Shown: in pieces, positions 16,518-24,172 of the stretch
Position numbering within the stretch: the stretch's first letter is position 1
How the letters are laid out: the number at the start of each line of letters is the position of its first letter
DNA from: Streptomyces sp. NBC_00239
GTDB taxonomy: Bacteria; Actinomycetota; Actinomycetes; Streptomycetales; Streptomycetaceae
Reading direction: 5' to 3'
Assembly (NCBI RefSeq): GCF_036194065.1
Contig: NZ_CP108096.1
Span: forward strand, 186,001 to 250,000
Length of the DNA: 64,000 bases
Position numbers and translations under genes: made by a program
The notes under the pieces: generated by a model
The model's database searches: none
What the model was told of the DNA's origin: nothing
The model's input: the letters and a program-made list of their open reading frames with translations, nothing else

Positions 16518-17030
16518 ATGCGGGCGAAGCCGGAGGGCCTCGCGCGCGCGGACCGGCGGGTGACGTGGACGGTGTCGGTCTATCGCCGGTCCGGCGACAC
16601 CGAGGTCCACGAGTACACCAGCCACCGCCTCGACTCCCCCGAACAGACCCGGGAGCACATGCGGCTCGCGCGGGAGCGGCCCTGGGTGTCGCGGATCGCC
16701 CTGACCGAGCTCGTCCGCGAGACCTCCCGGCGCGCCATCGGCGAGGACGAACTGCCGGACCGCGGTCGGCCGCCCCGGCGGGTGGCGGCCCCCGCGGGCG
16801 GGCGCCTGGTCGCGCACTTCTACGAGATGGAGGGCCTGGCGGCCGCCAGGCCGCTGAGCGCCGACGACGTCCGCTGCCGGCTGCACTGGCTGCGCGAGAC
16901 GGCTGCGGGCTCGGCGCGGCTGCCCGGGGGCGCCGGGGCCGGGAGCGCGGTCGTCGTCCTGCGGGAGATCACGGTGGTCGACTTCGCGCGCCCGACGACG
17001 GAAGGCGCGCTCCCCCCACACCCCGAATGA
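16518..17030 (+). CDS. Hypothetical protein, 170 aa
   Basis: The ATG at 16518 (MRAKPEGLARADRRVTWTVS...) was chosen because coding character begins there; the frame extends upstream but without good codon bias. The first 75 residues look like an alpha/beta fold (VYRRSGDTEVHEYTSHRLD). The middle is Arg/Pro-rich (DRGRPPRRVAAPAGGR) and the last part again looks structured (VVVLREITVVDFARP). No domain is recognised. Its stop codon overlaps the GACCCT box of the promoter that starts the 17-29 kb island, so the gene probably belongs to the left neighbour block. Confidence 0.55.
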   Translation: MRAKPEGLARADRRVTWTVSVYRRSGDTEVHEYTSHRLDSPEQTREHMRLARERPWVSRIALTELVRETSRRAIGEDELPDRGRPPRRVAAPAGGRLVAHFYEMEGLAAARPLSADDVRCRLHWLRETAAGSARLPGGAGAGSAVVVLREITVVDFARPTTEGALPPHPE

Positions 17031-17070
17031 CCCTTAAAATTTGACGCACGCTCGACTCGTGGCTTACGTT
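17029..17070 (+). promoter_or_regulatory. Promoter of the GACCCT-TTGNNN family
   Basis: GACCCT at 17029, six bases, TTGACG as -35 (17041-17046), a 17-base spacer, TTACGT/TACGTT as -10. The layout is the same as at 22771 and 4068. It starts the unit that begins with the 210-residue protein at 17226. Confidence 0.65.
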
Positions 17071-17072
17071 AT

Positions 17073-17207
17073 ATGGGTCGCCCGGTGGGTTGCCCCACCC
17101 CCGGGCGACACCTCACGGCCACCGGGAGCCGCCAACTGCGCCTCACGGCCCCCTGATTCCGGGGCGGCAGGACACTTCCCAGCTGGCTGCTGGTCCTGCC
17201 GCCCCGG
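17073..17207 (+). promoter_or_regulatory. Structured 5' leader with possible uORF
   Basis: The leader between the promoter and the ATG at 17226 has a hairpin at 17078-17108 (arms TCGCCCGGTGGG) and a second at 17159-17207 with a perfect 15-bp stem CCGGGGCGGCAGGAC and a 19-base loop. A 27-codon frame (17073-17156, MGRPVGCPTPGRHL...) ends two bases before the second hairpin, an arrangement seen in attenuators. It has no clear ribosome binding site, so the uORF is speculative; the hairpins are certain. Confidence 0.5.
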
Positions 17208-17225
17208 CCCCCTGACTCCCTGGAG

Positions 17226-17858
17226 ATGACCCTGCTGCCGCCTGCCCCCTGCCGGCCCGCCGTACCTGCGTACACGCCCGTCGCCCACGCGGAACGGTGG
17301 GACATCCGCCTCGCCCGCACGCTCCTGGCCGACCGCGGTGAGCTGCGCGACCTGGATGCCGATGATGCCTCCGGGACCGGCTACTTCCTCGGCGCCGACG
17401 GCTGGCGAGTCCAGGCCGTCTGGATCCAGAACAACAGCCTCACCCTGCCGAGGGCCGGCACCGCCGCGCGCCGCCAGTGGGACGCGGCCCTGGACCACAT
17501 CGAATGCGCCCTGGCCTCGGCGGAGTTCACCGCCCTGCGCCGTAACCGGTACTGCGTGTCCGCGGCCGCGGTGGTTCCCGAGGAGCCGCAGAGCACCGCA
17601 CGGCTGCGCCGCGTAGGCCCGCTGGATGCGTTCCGCAGCGAGGTGGCGTTCGACGGGTACGGGGCCCGGACCGCGTCGGGCACGGTGGTCCTCGCCTCGC
17701 ACGGCGCTTCTCCCACGTCGACTCTGATCCTGACCGACGCCTCGGGCACCGAGGTGGGGCGCGGCTACGACAGCCACCGGCACGCGATCGAGTCGCTGGC
17801 CCACCACTACGGCCTGCCCATGCCGCTCACCGTGATCGACGAGGGACGCCGCACATGA
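17226..17858 (+). CDS. Hypothetical protein, 210 aa
   Basis: ATG at 17226 with GGAG immediately upstream, closer than usual; no better start exists. The protein (MTLLPPAPCRPAVPAYTP...) looks like two small alpha/beta units: ERWDIRLARTLLADRGELRD with SLTLPRAGTAARRQWDAALD, and then SPTSTLILTDASGTEVGRGY with HRHAIESLAHHYGLPMPLTV. No catalytic motif is recognised. It is the first gene of the 17-29 kb island, and its stop overlaps the start of the DUF6884-like gene by 4 bp (ATGA), so the two products are probably made together. Confidence 0.75.
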   Translation: MTLLPPAPCRPAVPAYTPVAHAERWDIRLARTLLADRGELRDLDADDASGTGYFLGADGWRVQAVWIQNNSLTLPRAGTAARRQWDAALDHIECALASAEFTALRRNRYCVSAAAVVPEEPQSTARLRRVGPLDAFRSEVAFDGYGARTASGTVVLASHGASPTSTLILTDASGTEVGRGYDSHRHAIESLAHHYGLPMPLTVIDEGRRT

Positions 17859-18568
17859 ACCGCCCCGCACCCGCGTCCCCCTCGCAGCGGGCAGCGGCCC
17901 GCGAGATGCCGCTCAGCGTGCACCAGCGCTCGGGCCTTCATGCCGCCGCCGTGCATGGCGAGGGCCATGTTCCTCCGTGCGTGCCCGTTCCCGAGGTCCG
18001 CCAGCTCGCCGAGCTGGGCCTGGTCGAGGCGATCGCTACGGGCGTCGACGCCCGGCTGGGTCCCCTGACGCGGGCGCCGCGGTACGGCATCACCGGGGCC
18101 GGCCGCAGCCGGGCCAGGCGGGAGCCGCTGCCGCGGGTCCTGCTGGTGCCCTGCTCGATGGGCAAGGCCGCGGTGCCTGCCGCCCCAGCCGCCGAGATGT
18201 ATGTGGGCCCGTACCACGTCGCGGCCCGCAAGGCCGCGGCCGCCGCGGCTGCGGACGGCTCCGTGCAGGTCCTGACGCTGTCGGCCAAGTTCGGGCTGCT
18301 GCGCGATGAGGACCGGATCCTGCACTACGACCTGCGCGCCGGCCAGAGCGGCACGGTGTCCCCGCATGTGCTGGCCCGCCAGGCCCACTTCCTCGGCGTG
18401 AGCGCCGCGCAGGTGACGGTCTTCGCCAGCCGGTCCTACGCGGACCTCGCCGCCACGACCTGGCCCACGCTCGAGCACCCCCTCAAGGGCCTGGGGATCG
18501 GCCAGCAGCTGGCCTTCTTCGCCGACCTGTACCGGCCCTCGCGCCGCAGCGGCATCCCGCGGCCCTAG
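17855..18568 (+). CDS. DUF6884-like protein with N-terminal wing domain
   Basis: A 237-residue protein. Residues about 15-75 resemble a winged-helix with VPEVRQLAELGLVEAIATG and a wing ending RYGITGAGRSRAR. Residues 80-235 match the DUF6884-type fold: LLVPCSMGKA, AAEMYVGPYHVAARKAA, VLTLSAKFGLLRDEDRIL and YDLR, then FASRSYADL. The PCS-x-x-K motif recalls domains fused to tRNA-guanine transglycosylases and other nucleic-acid enzymes. The biochemical role of DUF6884 is not known to me. It is translationally coupled to the preceding gene and followed by a DnaA-box-like motif and the VWA gene. Confidence 0.75.
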   Translation: MNRPAPASPSQRAAAREMPLSVHQRSGLHAAAVHGEGHVPPCVPVPEVRQLAELGLVEAIATGVDARLGPLTRAPRYGITGAGRSRARREPLPRVLLVPCSMGKAAVPAAPAAEMYVGPYHVAARKAAAAAAADGSVQVLTLSAKFGLLRDEDRILHYDLRAGQSGTVSPHVLARQAHFLGVSAAQVTVFASRSYADLAATTWPTLEHPLKGLGIGQQLAFFADLYRPSRRSGIPRP

Positions 18569-18584
18569 GCGCCGCCGGCCGCCC

Positions 18585-18600
18585 GGACTCTGTCCACAGG
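18585..18600 (+). promoter_or_regulatory. DnaA-box-like regulatory motif
   Basis: GGACTCTGTCCACAGG, 62 bp upstream of the VWA gene start at 18663 and in the direction of transcription. A -10-like TACCTAGAT follows about 18 bases later, so the motif may cover the -35 region. Confidence 0.6.
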
Positions 18601-18662
18601 CCGCTCCGCGCACCGTACCTAGATCAACTCCACGGCCGCACGGCCCGATGACAGGAATCTCC

Positions 18663-19394
18663 ATGTTCAAAAAGCTCTTCGCTGGTTCGCCCTCCGCCAC
18701 TGCCTCGCCGGCCCCTGCGCCGGTCCGCTCGACGATGGAGGGTCTGACCCAGAAGGCCTCGCACAGTCTGCGGAAGTTCGGTCTGGCCGGGCAGCGGGCG
18801 GCGGTCTACCTCGTCCTGGACCGCTCGGGGTCCATGCGCCCGTACTACAGCGATGGCACCGTCCAGTACCTCGCCGAGCGGATCCTGGGCCTGGCACGGA
18901 ACTTGGACGACGACGGCTCGGTGCCGGTGACGTTCTTCTCCACCGGCATCGACGCCACGTTCACGGTGAGCGTGGACGACTACGCCGGCCGGATCGAGGA
19001 GGCCCACAACCGGCTCGGGCACATGGGCCGCACCTACTACGCGACGGCCATCCGGGCCGTCCTGCAGCAGCACCAGGAGTCCGGGGCGACCGTGCCCGCG
19101 CTGATCGTCTTCCAGACCGACGGCAACCCGGACGACCGGTCCGCGGTGATCGCCGTCCTGCGCGAGATCGTCGGCGAGGGCGAGTTCGAGGCCATCGAGG
19201 CGTTCATCGCCTTCGTCGCCTTCGGCAAGAAGGTCGACTTCCTGCGCACCCTCGACGTCCTGGGGCTCAAGGACGACCACGTCTCGCTGTTCCAGGCAGA
19301 CGAGCCCGAGCACATCACCGACGAGGAGCTCTACGACGGCATCACCCACGAGTTCGTCCCCTGGCTCGTCGCCCGCCAGCCGGTCCGGCACTGA
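18663..19394 (+). CDS. VWA domain protein
   Basis: ATG at 18663 (MFKKLFAGSPSATASP...) has AGGAA 8 bases upstream, better than the ATG at 18648. The 243-residue protein has a basic, flexible first 40 residues and then a von Willebrand A domain. The metal site is complete: DRSGS at 53-57, the Thr of MGRTYYATAIRAV, and Asp in FQTDGNPDD. The closest familiar relatives are the VWA proteins of tellurite-type Ter gene sets, which are cytoplasmic and bind partners through the metal. There is no signal peptide. It has its own upstream regulatory motif. Function in this island is unknown. Confidence 0.85.
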   Translation: MFKKLFAGSPSATASPAPAPVRSTMEGLTQKASHSLRKFGLAGQRAAVYLVLDRSGSMRPYYSDGTVQYLAERILGLARNLDDDGSVPVTFFSTGIDATFTVSVDDYAGRIEEAHNRLGHMGRTYYATAIRAVLQQHQESGATVPALIVFQTDGNPDDRSAVIAVLREIVGEGEFEAIEAFIAFVAFGKKVDFLRTLDVLGLKDDHVSLFQADEPEHITDEELYDGITHEFVPWLVARQPVRH

Positions 19395-19501
19395 TCCGCA
19401 CCGGGGACGCCGACCGCCGTTGCGCGGCCGGCCCGCCGGGCCTTCCTCCTCATCCGGGCGCGCGGCCGCCCTCCACGCCCGAGCGACGAACGGGATAGAC
19501 A

Positions 19502-19885
19502 ATGAGCAACTCGACGCTCCACGCGACCTACGCCGGCGCCTCCCGGGCGGCGGGCGCGCAAGCCGCGGCCCTGCAGCTGCTTCTTGCCCGCACCGGGGCG
19601 GACCGGGATCTGGCGCTGGCGCTGGCCCAGGTCGACATCACGCAGATGAAGGGCGTGCTGGATGCGGCCGGACTGCAGGCCGCGCTCGCGGAGGCACGAG
19701 CCGAGCGCGACATCACCGCGGCGCTCGCCGAGCGATGCCGGCGGCGCGAGGCCGCCGGGGTCGCGCTGGGCGCCACGTGCGCGTGTGGACACTCGGCCGC
19801 CACCCACGCCTCCCGCCTGGTCAACGGCGCCCGGCTGCCCTGCCGGCACACCGGCTGCGGATGCGGCGACCTCGCCTTCAGCTGA
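19502..19885 (+). CDS. Small protein with C-terminal zinc motif
   Basis: ATG at 19502 (MSNSTLHATYAGASRAAGAQ...). Residues 15-85 are predicted helical and Ala-rich (LAEARAERDITAALAERCRR). The last 35 residues hold CACGHSAATH...LPCRHTGCGCGD, a probable zinc-binding cluster. It is 107 bp downstream of the VWA gene, and a short hairpin (stem CGGAGGAC, 19900-19918) follows its stop. No function is known. Confidence 0.75.
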   Translation: MSNSTLHATYAGASRAAGAQAAALQLLLARTGADRDLALALAQVDITQMKGVLDAAGLQAALAEARAERDITAALAERCRRREAAGVALGATCACGHSAATHASRLVNGARLPCRHTGCGCGDLAFS

Positions 19886-20022
19886 CACCGGATCGGCGCC
19901 GGAGGACTCGGTCCTCCGTCCCGGATGCCCCCGCCTCGTCTGTCCTTGGCCCTGGGATCTCGTCCCGGGGCCTTCGGCGTCCCCGCCGGCTGGACAGCGC
20001 CGCGCCGCACCGCCCAGTATCT

Positions 20023-20062
20023 GACCCTGGAAATTTGCCGTACCATCGGCCGTGAGTTTACT
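20023..20062 (+). promoter_or_regulatory. Promoter of the GACCCT-TTGNNN family
   Basis: GACCCT at 20023, TTGCCG twelve bases after its start, a 16-base spacer, TTTACT as -10, followed by TTTAAGCGACAAGGAG. The tail matches TTAGAAGCGTCAACAGG at the 22.8 kb copy. The start site would be about 15 bases before the next ATG (20085). Confidence 0.6.
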
Positions 20063-20084
20063 TTTAAGCGACAAGGAGCCCGCA

Positions 20085-20867
20085 ATGGCCCGCAAGGACG
20101 AACTGCTCAACCTGAGCGAGATCGCGAGGCTAGCCGGCGTGGGCCGGACAGCCGCGCAGAAATGGCACGCGGTGCCGCGAAAGAGCGGCGGGCTGCCGCC
20201 GCTGCGCCTAGTCGCCAAGGCACTGGAGGACAACGCCAGAGAGGCCGAGGACCTGGAGGGCGAGGCCCTGGAAGGGGAGGCGCCGGAGACTGAGGCACTG
20301 GAGGGCGAGGCTCCGGAAGGAAGCGGCGACACGCCGCCGCTCTACCCGCGCGAAGTGGTCGTCGCCTTCCTCAAGGCCGTCGGCTACATGAATGCGGACG
20401 AGAGCCCGATGGAGCGGCGAGCGGGGAAGGGGAAGTGGGCGCCGGCCCGTCCGACCATCGACCCCCGCCGTGCCAAGCAGCCGGATCCGGACTCCGGGGA
20501 GAAGCCCTTCAAGGTGGATCGGCAGACCGGGGGCCGCTACCGGTACTACGTGCCCCACGCCTGGGAGATGGCCGGCTTCGGGTCCGAGAACAGCTTCACC
20601 TCCTCCAAGACCCACGGCCGCGCGCCCGAACCCGACGGGATCGACGAGCTCGAGCGCCCGTACTGGTTCGCGGAGACCCTGGAAGCGTGGAAAGCCGGCG
20701 CCGAAGAGCGAAAGGCCGACCGGTACGCCAGCCGCACCGTCGCGCCGGACGGCTACACGCCCACAGGCCAGCCCTACCGAGTCCTGCCCGGCACCAACTA
20801 CTACGCCCGGCAAGCGGCGAAGCAAGCTGGCCAAAGCGGCCAGGATCAGCCCTCCAGAGAGGAGTGA
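20085..20867 (+). CDS. HTH protein with acidic repeats, 260 aa
   Basis: ATG 20085 follows AAGGAG with a 6-base gap; the upstream ATG at 20052 lies before the expected transcription start. Residues 5-40 are a MerR/excisionase-type helix-turn-helix (NLSEIARLAGVGRTAAQKWH). Residues 45-80 are degenerate EALEGEAPE repeats, very acidic. Residues 85-260 contain basic and aromatic segments (YRYYVPHAWEMAGF, RPYWFAETLEAWKAG) that look like a second domain. It probably binds DNA. The family is familiar from Streptomyces plasmids, but no function is known. Confidence 0.75.
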   Translation: MARKDELLNLSEIARLAGVGRTAAQKWHAVPRKSGGLPPLRLVAKALEDNAREAEDLEGEALEGEAPETEALEGEAPEGSGDTPPLYPREVVVAFLKAVGYMNADESPMERRAGKGKWAPARPTIDPRRAKQPDPDSGEKPFKVDRQTGGRYRYYVPHAWEMAGFGSENSFTSSKTHGRAPEPDGIDELERPYWFAETLEAWKAGAEERKADRYASRTVAPDGYTPTGQPYRVLPGTNYYARQAAKQAGQSGQDQPSREE

Positions 20868-20906
20868 AATGTGGCCTGACCTGCCCGTTTCCTAATGTAC
20901 CTGTGG

Positions 20907-20925
20907 TAAAATTAATAGCGTCAGA
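20907..20925 (+). promoter_or_regulatory. Possible -10 region of related promoter
   Basis: TAAAAT followed by TAATAGCGTCAGAGG, sharing the downstream tail of the promoters at 4.0, 20.0 and 22.8 kb. No good -35 or correctly spaced GACCCT is present. A small hairpin (CGGGGCG/CGCCCCG, 20945-20964) follows in the leader of the AAA ATPase gene. Confidence 0.4.
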
Positions 20926-21019
20926 GGGTGTCGGCTCCAGCCCTCGGGGCGTCTTTGCGCCCCGTCCTGGACCCTGTCGAGCCGGCCCCTGAATCCACCG
21001 AGGTGTTCCCGGAGGGCTC

Positions 21020-21997
21020 TTGACGGACACCATGACGCACCCACAGGAAACCCCCAACCCCACGGCTCGCCCGCTCCACCCGCAGTTCCCGTTCGGCCCC
21101 GCGGTCAAGACCCGGCTCCCGGGACGTATCGCGCTGACGGGGCCGAGCGGATCGGGCAAGACGTACACCGCGCTGGAGCTGGCCTCCGCGCTCGGCCCCA
21201 CCACCGCGGTCATCGAGGCGGTCCACGGACACGCCTCCAAGTACGCCGACCGGTTCGACTTCGACCTCTGCCCGCCCCTGACGTACTGCTCGCCGGAGGC
21301 CCTCATCGCCGTCCTGGCCGAATGCGCGGCCCGGGGCTACGCGACCGTGGTCGTCGACCCGTACACGCTGTTCTGGTCCGGCAACGGCGGCGTCCTCGAA
21401 CAGGTCGACGACGCGACCAAGCGCGGCGCCGGAGGCAACAAGTCCGGCTGGAGCGAGGTGCGGCCGCGCGAACGCCGGATGTGGGACGCCCTGTGCGCCT
21501 ATCCCGGCCACGTCATCGCCACCTTGCGGTCGAAGACGGAGTACCACCTGGAGGCAGACGAGCAGGGCCGCCACGCGATGCGCCGGTTCGGTGGCAAGCC
21601 GGAGCATCGCGACGGCGCGGAGTACGAGTTCAACTTCGTCGGCGCGATGGACTCCGACAACACGCTCGTCGTGCTCAAGGCGCTCTCCGCGGACCTGTCC
21701 GGAGCGGTCGTCACCAAGCCCGGGGCCGAGTTCGCCGCCCGGGTGCGGGACTGGCTGGAGGACGGCGAGCCGTCCGCCGTGCCGGTGCCGGTGACCGAAC
21801 TCATCGCGCAGGCACGCCACCCCGAGGCGACCTATGCCGGACTCGGCCTGCTGCGGGACACCGTGCGTGGGCGCTTCCTTGAGGACGTCCTGCTGGCCGA
21901 CGACGACGGCGTGACCCTCGTCCGCATGGACGACTACATCACCCGTCGCGGCCGCTCCCTGCAGGCCACCGCCCCGCAGGACACCCACGCCTCGTGA
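21020..21997 (+). CDS. AAA family ATPase (AAA_24/Sak4-like)
   Basis: TTG start at 21020 with GGAGGG five bases upstream; ATG at 21032 is the alternative. The 325-residue protein has Walker A GPSGSGKT at 41-48, Walker B-like ATVVVDPYTLFW near 112, and GHVIATLRSKTEY near 163, the arrangement of phage RecA-like ATPases grouped with Sak4 annealing proteins. The C-terminal 90 residues (PVTELIAQARHPEATYAGL...) hold helices of unknown role. In phages these ATPases work in recombination with single-strand-binding proteins; none is visible here. A hairpin follows the stop. Confidence 0.75.
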   Translation: MTDTMTHPQETPNPTARPLHPQFPFGPAVKTRLPGRIALTGPSGSGKTYTALELASALGPTTAVIEAVHGHASKYADRFDFDLCPPLTYCSPEALIAVLAECAARGYATVVVDPYTLFWSGNGGVLEQVDDATKRGAGGNKSGWSEVRPRERRMWDALCAYPGHVIATLRSKTEYHLEADEQGRHAMRRFGGKPEHRDGAEYEFNFVGAMDSDNTLVVLKALSADLSGAVVTKPGAEFAARVRDWLEDGEPSAVPVPVTELIAQARHPEATYAGLGLLRDTVRGRFLEDVLLADDDGVTLVRMDDYITRRGRSLQATAPQDTHAS

Positions 21998-22003
21998 CGC
22001 CAG

Positions 22004-22031
22004 CGTGGCGGCCGCAGTCGCGGCCGCCACG
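22004..22031 (+). terminator. Hairpin terminator
   Basis: Perfect 12-bp stem CGTGGCGGCCGC with a 4-base loop, seven bases after the AAA ATPase stop. Confidence 0.65.
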
Positions 22032-22152
22032 GCGTCCGGCCCCAACCACCGCTCCCCACCGTCCACTTCACCTCTGGAGGACCCGTGCGCTCCACCTCGC
22101 TAGCGGCCCGCCTAGGCCGCGAACCACCGCGACCCCGACCTCTGGAGCTCCC

Positions 22153-22683
22153 TTGCCTCTCACCCTGCTCGTCCCCCGCGCCACCGCCGCGCTGCACGAC
22201 CGCACCGCGCGCGCTCTGATCTTCCTGGCCGACCGGGCCGCCCGCCGCTCCCGCGTCCCCAACCCGGTGGCCGCGATCCGGATCGTGCTCGTCCACGTCG
22301 CCGACCAGAACAAGTCCGGCGCCGACGTGCACATGGAGATCACCTCGGGGCTGGCGAACCTCGGCTTCACCTGGCCCGCCGGATGGTGCAACAACTGCAA
22401 CACCGCACTCACCACGGACCAGGCCGAGGACGATGGCCTGTGCAACGCGTGCGGTACCTGGCTCTGTGCCTGCGCGTTCGAGAACTCAGGCGCCGAGGAG
22501 CAGTGCGGCGGCTGTCATCTCACCCGCAGCGGGCTGGGCGAGACCATGCCGGCGTGCACCTGCGGGTGCGACACCGCGTTCGGACGGTTCGGCGACTACG
22601 ACACCGAATCCTCCGTGTCCCGCCAGCACTTCATCGACACGGGCCGCTTCCTCCGGCCCGGCGAGACCATCGACGCCAGCTGA
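22153..22683 (+). CDS. Cys-rich protein, 176 aa
   Basis: TTG start at 22153 (MPLTLLVPRATAALHDRTAR...) with GGAG 7 bases before; the frame is open upstream but without a ribosome binding site. The first 60 residues are helical and basic. Residues 75-135 contain twelve Cys in CNNCNTAL, GLCNACGTWLCAC, EEQCGGCHL and CTCGCD, pointing to two or three zinc knuckles. A C-terminal tail (RQHFIDTGRFLRPGETIDAS) is conserved-looking. It may bind nucleic acid or partner proteins. It lies just before a strong promoter, so it ends its transcription unit. Confidence 0.7.
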   Translation: MPLTLLVPRATAALHDRTARALIFLADRAARRSRVPNPVAAIRIVLVHVADQNKSGADVHMEITSGLANLGFTWPAGWCNNCNTALTTDQAEDDGLCNACGTWLCACAFENSGAEEQCGGCHLTRSGLGETMPACTCGCDTAFGRFGDYDTESSVSRQHFIDTGRFLRPGETIDAS

Positions 22684-22770
22684 CCGGCTGCTGCGGACCG
22701 CGCCGGCGTCCGCACCGCGCGGTCAGCTCCCGCATACCGGCCTCCCCCGGTCATTCCACACACCCCTGAC

Positions 22771-22811
22771 GACCCTTTTAACTTGATCTATAGCCAATGC
22801 ATGAGTAAACT
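22771..22811 (+). promoter_or_regulatory. Promoter of the GACCCT-TTGNNN family
   Basis: GACCCT at 22771, TTGATC as -35 (22783-22788), a 17-base spacer, TAAACT as -10 (22806-22811), then TTAGAAGCGTCAACAGG. About 40 of 57 positions match the minus-strand copy at 4028-4068. The transcription start would be near 22818, downstream of the two ATG codons at 22783 and 22801. Confidence 0.7.
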
Positions 22812-22872
22812 TAGAAGCGTCAACAGGGAGTGGCTCCGGCTGCTGCTCGTACGCGACCCCAGGAGGACACCC

Positions 22873-23328
22873 ATTTCCGACACCGTGATTGAGAAGGCAC
22901 TCCGGGCAGCGAACGAGCAGCAGGAGGAGACCGTCCGCGAGGTCTTCCGCGCGGCCGGCCTGCTCTGGCAGTGCAAGGGCGGCGACTGCCGCTTCGACAA
23001 CACCGCCGCACAGGCACTGTGCGAGGGGTGCGGCCGTCAGCGCGATGGCCGCCGCGTCACCGACCGCATCCCACCGTCTGCGCACCCGGACGACTTCGCT
23101 GGCCTGCGCCCTCTGCTGAAGACGTACTTCGCCGACCAGGGCGAGCAGCTGCCGGACGCGGTGACGTTCACGAAGGACTTCGCCAACGACTGGCGCAGCG
23201 ACGGCGCGACCCTCCACTACGGCCCGCGCACCGAGCCCCACGACTTCGACGAATCCGTGGAAGAGGCCCTCGACGCGCTCGGTCGCGCCGAGCCCGGCGA
23301 GCACCTGCGCGTCGCCCTGTACCGCTGA
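22873..23328 (+). CDS. Zinc-knuckle protein, possible ATT start
   Basis: A perfect AGGAGG (22861-22866) is followed after six bases by ATT at 22873, giving a 151-residue product whose next codons read SDTVIEKALRAANEQQEET. The first GTG (22885) is 18 bases from AGGAGG, too far, and ATG 22783/22801 lie upstream of the expected transcription start. ATT initiation is rare, so the true start is 22873 or 22885. The protein has a helical N-terminus, a zinc-like CKGGDC...LCEGCGRQ near residues 35-55, and an acidic C-terminus (DFDESVEEALDAL). No function is known. Confidence 0.7.
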   Translation: MSDTVIEKALRAANEQQEETVREVFRAAGLLWQCKGGDCRFDNTAAQALCEGCGRQRDGRRVTDRIPPSAHPDDFAGLRPLLKTYFADQGEQLPDAVTFTKDFANDWRSDGATLHYGPRTEPHDFDESVEEALDALGRAEPGEHLRVALYR

Positions 23329-23343
23329 CCACTGGAGATCGAG

Positions 23344-24135
23344 ATGTCCACGTTCCTGGCCGCTGACCCCAACGCCCCGGCGCCGACCTCCCGTCAGCGC
23401 ACCTGGCTCTTCGCGGCGCTGCGCGCCGATGACGGGCTGATGCCGCCGGGCGTCCCCTTGCGCTCACTGAACCTGATGCGCGAGCGCGGCTGGCTCAAGA
23501 GAGCCCCCGCTACCGATACCGACCCTCTGCAGGCCCGCCACGCGCTCACCCCGGCAGGCCGCTTCGCGCTGCTGAGCGTCGGCAAGGCCGACGCCCTGCT
23601 CAGCGTCCTCGTCTCCATCGAGCCCGGCCGCATCGAAAAGCCGGTGCAGCAGCAGATCCTCAACTCGCTCATCCGCGAGGGCCTGGCGTGCCGCCTCACC
23701 CGGCGCGGTGAACAGGACGACGACCAGGAGCAGTTCACCTACATCACCAACCTCGGACGCCGCCTGGTGGCTCTGCCCGAGGTCGACGACACCCCGGCCG
23801 GTGACTACCTGGTCGCCGCGTTCGCCGCGAAGGGGATCACCGTCGACGCGGAGAGCGACAGCGCCGGCGACACCCGCGTCGTCTACCGGCTCGGCGACGT
23901 CGAGGCGCGCTTCTTCCGTGAGGTCTGGAACCCCGGCCACTACACCTACAGCGCCCGGCACCCGGCCTGGATGCACAACAAGCCGTGGACCGCCCTGATC
24001 ACCTACGGCGCCGACGCGGCCGTCGAGAAGCACCTGCCCAACGGCCTCGGTGTCGAGGAGGAGAGCGCCCGCATGGCGGCCGCCTTCACTGCCTGGCTCA
24101 CCGACCGGGACGACGCGGCCTTCGCCGCCGCCTGA
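23344..24135 (+). CDS. Hypothetical protein with winged-helix-like N-terminus
   Basis: ATG at 23344 preceded by GGAG, 15 bp after the previous gene. The 263-residue protein starts MSTFLAADPNAPAPTSRQR. Residues 20-75 look like a winged-helix unit (LRSLNLMRERGWLKRA, ALTPAGRFALLSVG) and 90-140 like a second one (IEKPVQQQILNSLIREGLAC, YITNLGRRLVAL). The remainder is an alpha/beta domain with WMHNKPWTALITYGADAAVE. It probably binds DNA or RNA. It is cotranscribed with the PP-loop enzyme gene that begins 38 bp further on. Confidence 0.75.
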   Translation: MSTFLAADPNAPAPTSRQRTWLFAALRADDGLMPPGVPLRSLNLMRERGWLKRAPATDTDPLQARHALTPAGRFALLSVGKADALLSVLVSIEPGRIEKPVQQQILNSLIREGLACRLTRRGEQDDDQEQFTYITNLGRRLVALPEVDDTPAGDYLVAAFAAKGITVDAESDSAGDTRVVYRLGDVEARFFREVWNPGHYTYSARHPAWMHNKPWTALITYGADAAVEKHLPNGLGVEEESARMAAAFTAWLTDRDDAAFAAA

Positions 24136-24172
24136 CGTCCACCGCCCACTTCCACTTCGGGGACCTGCCGCC

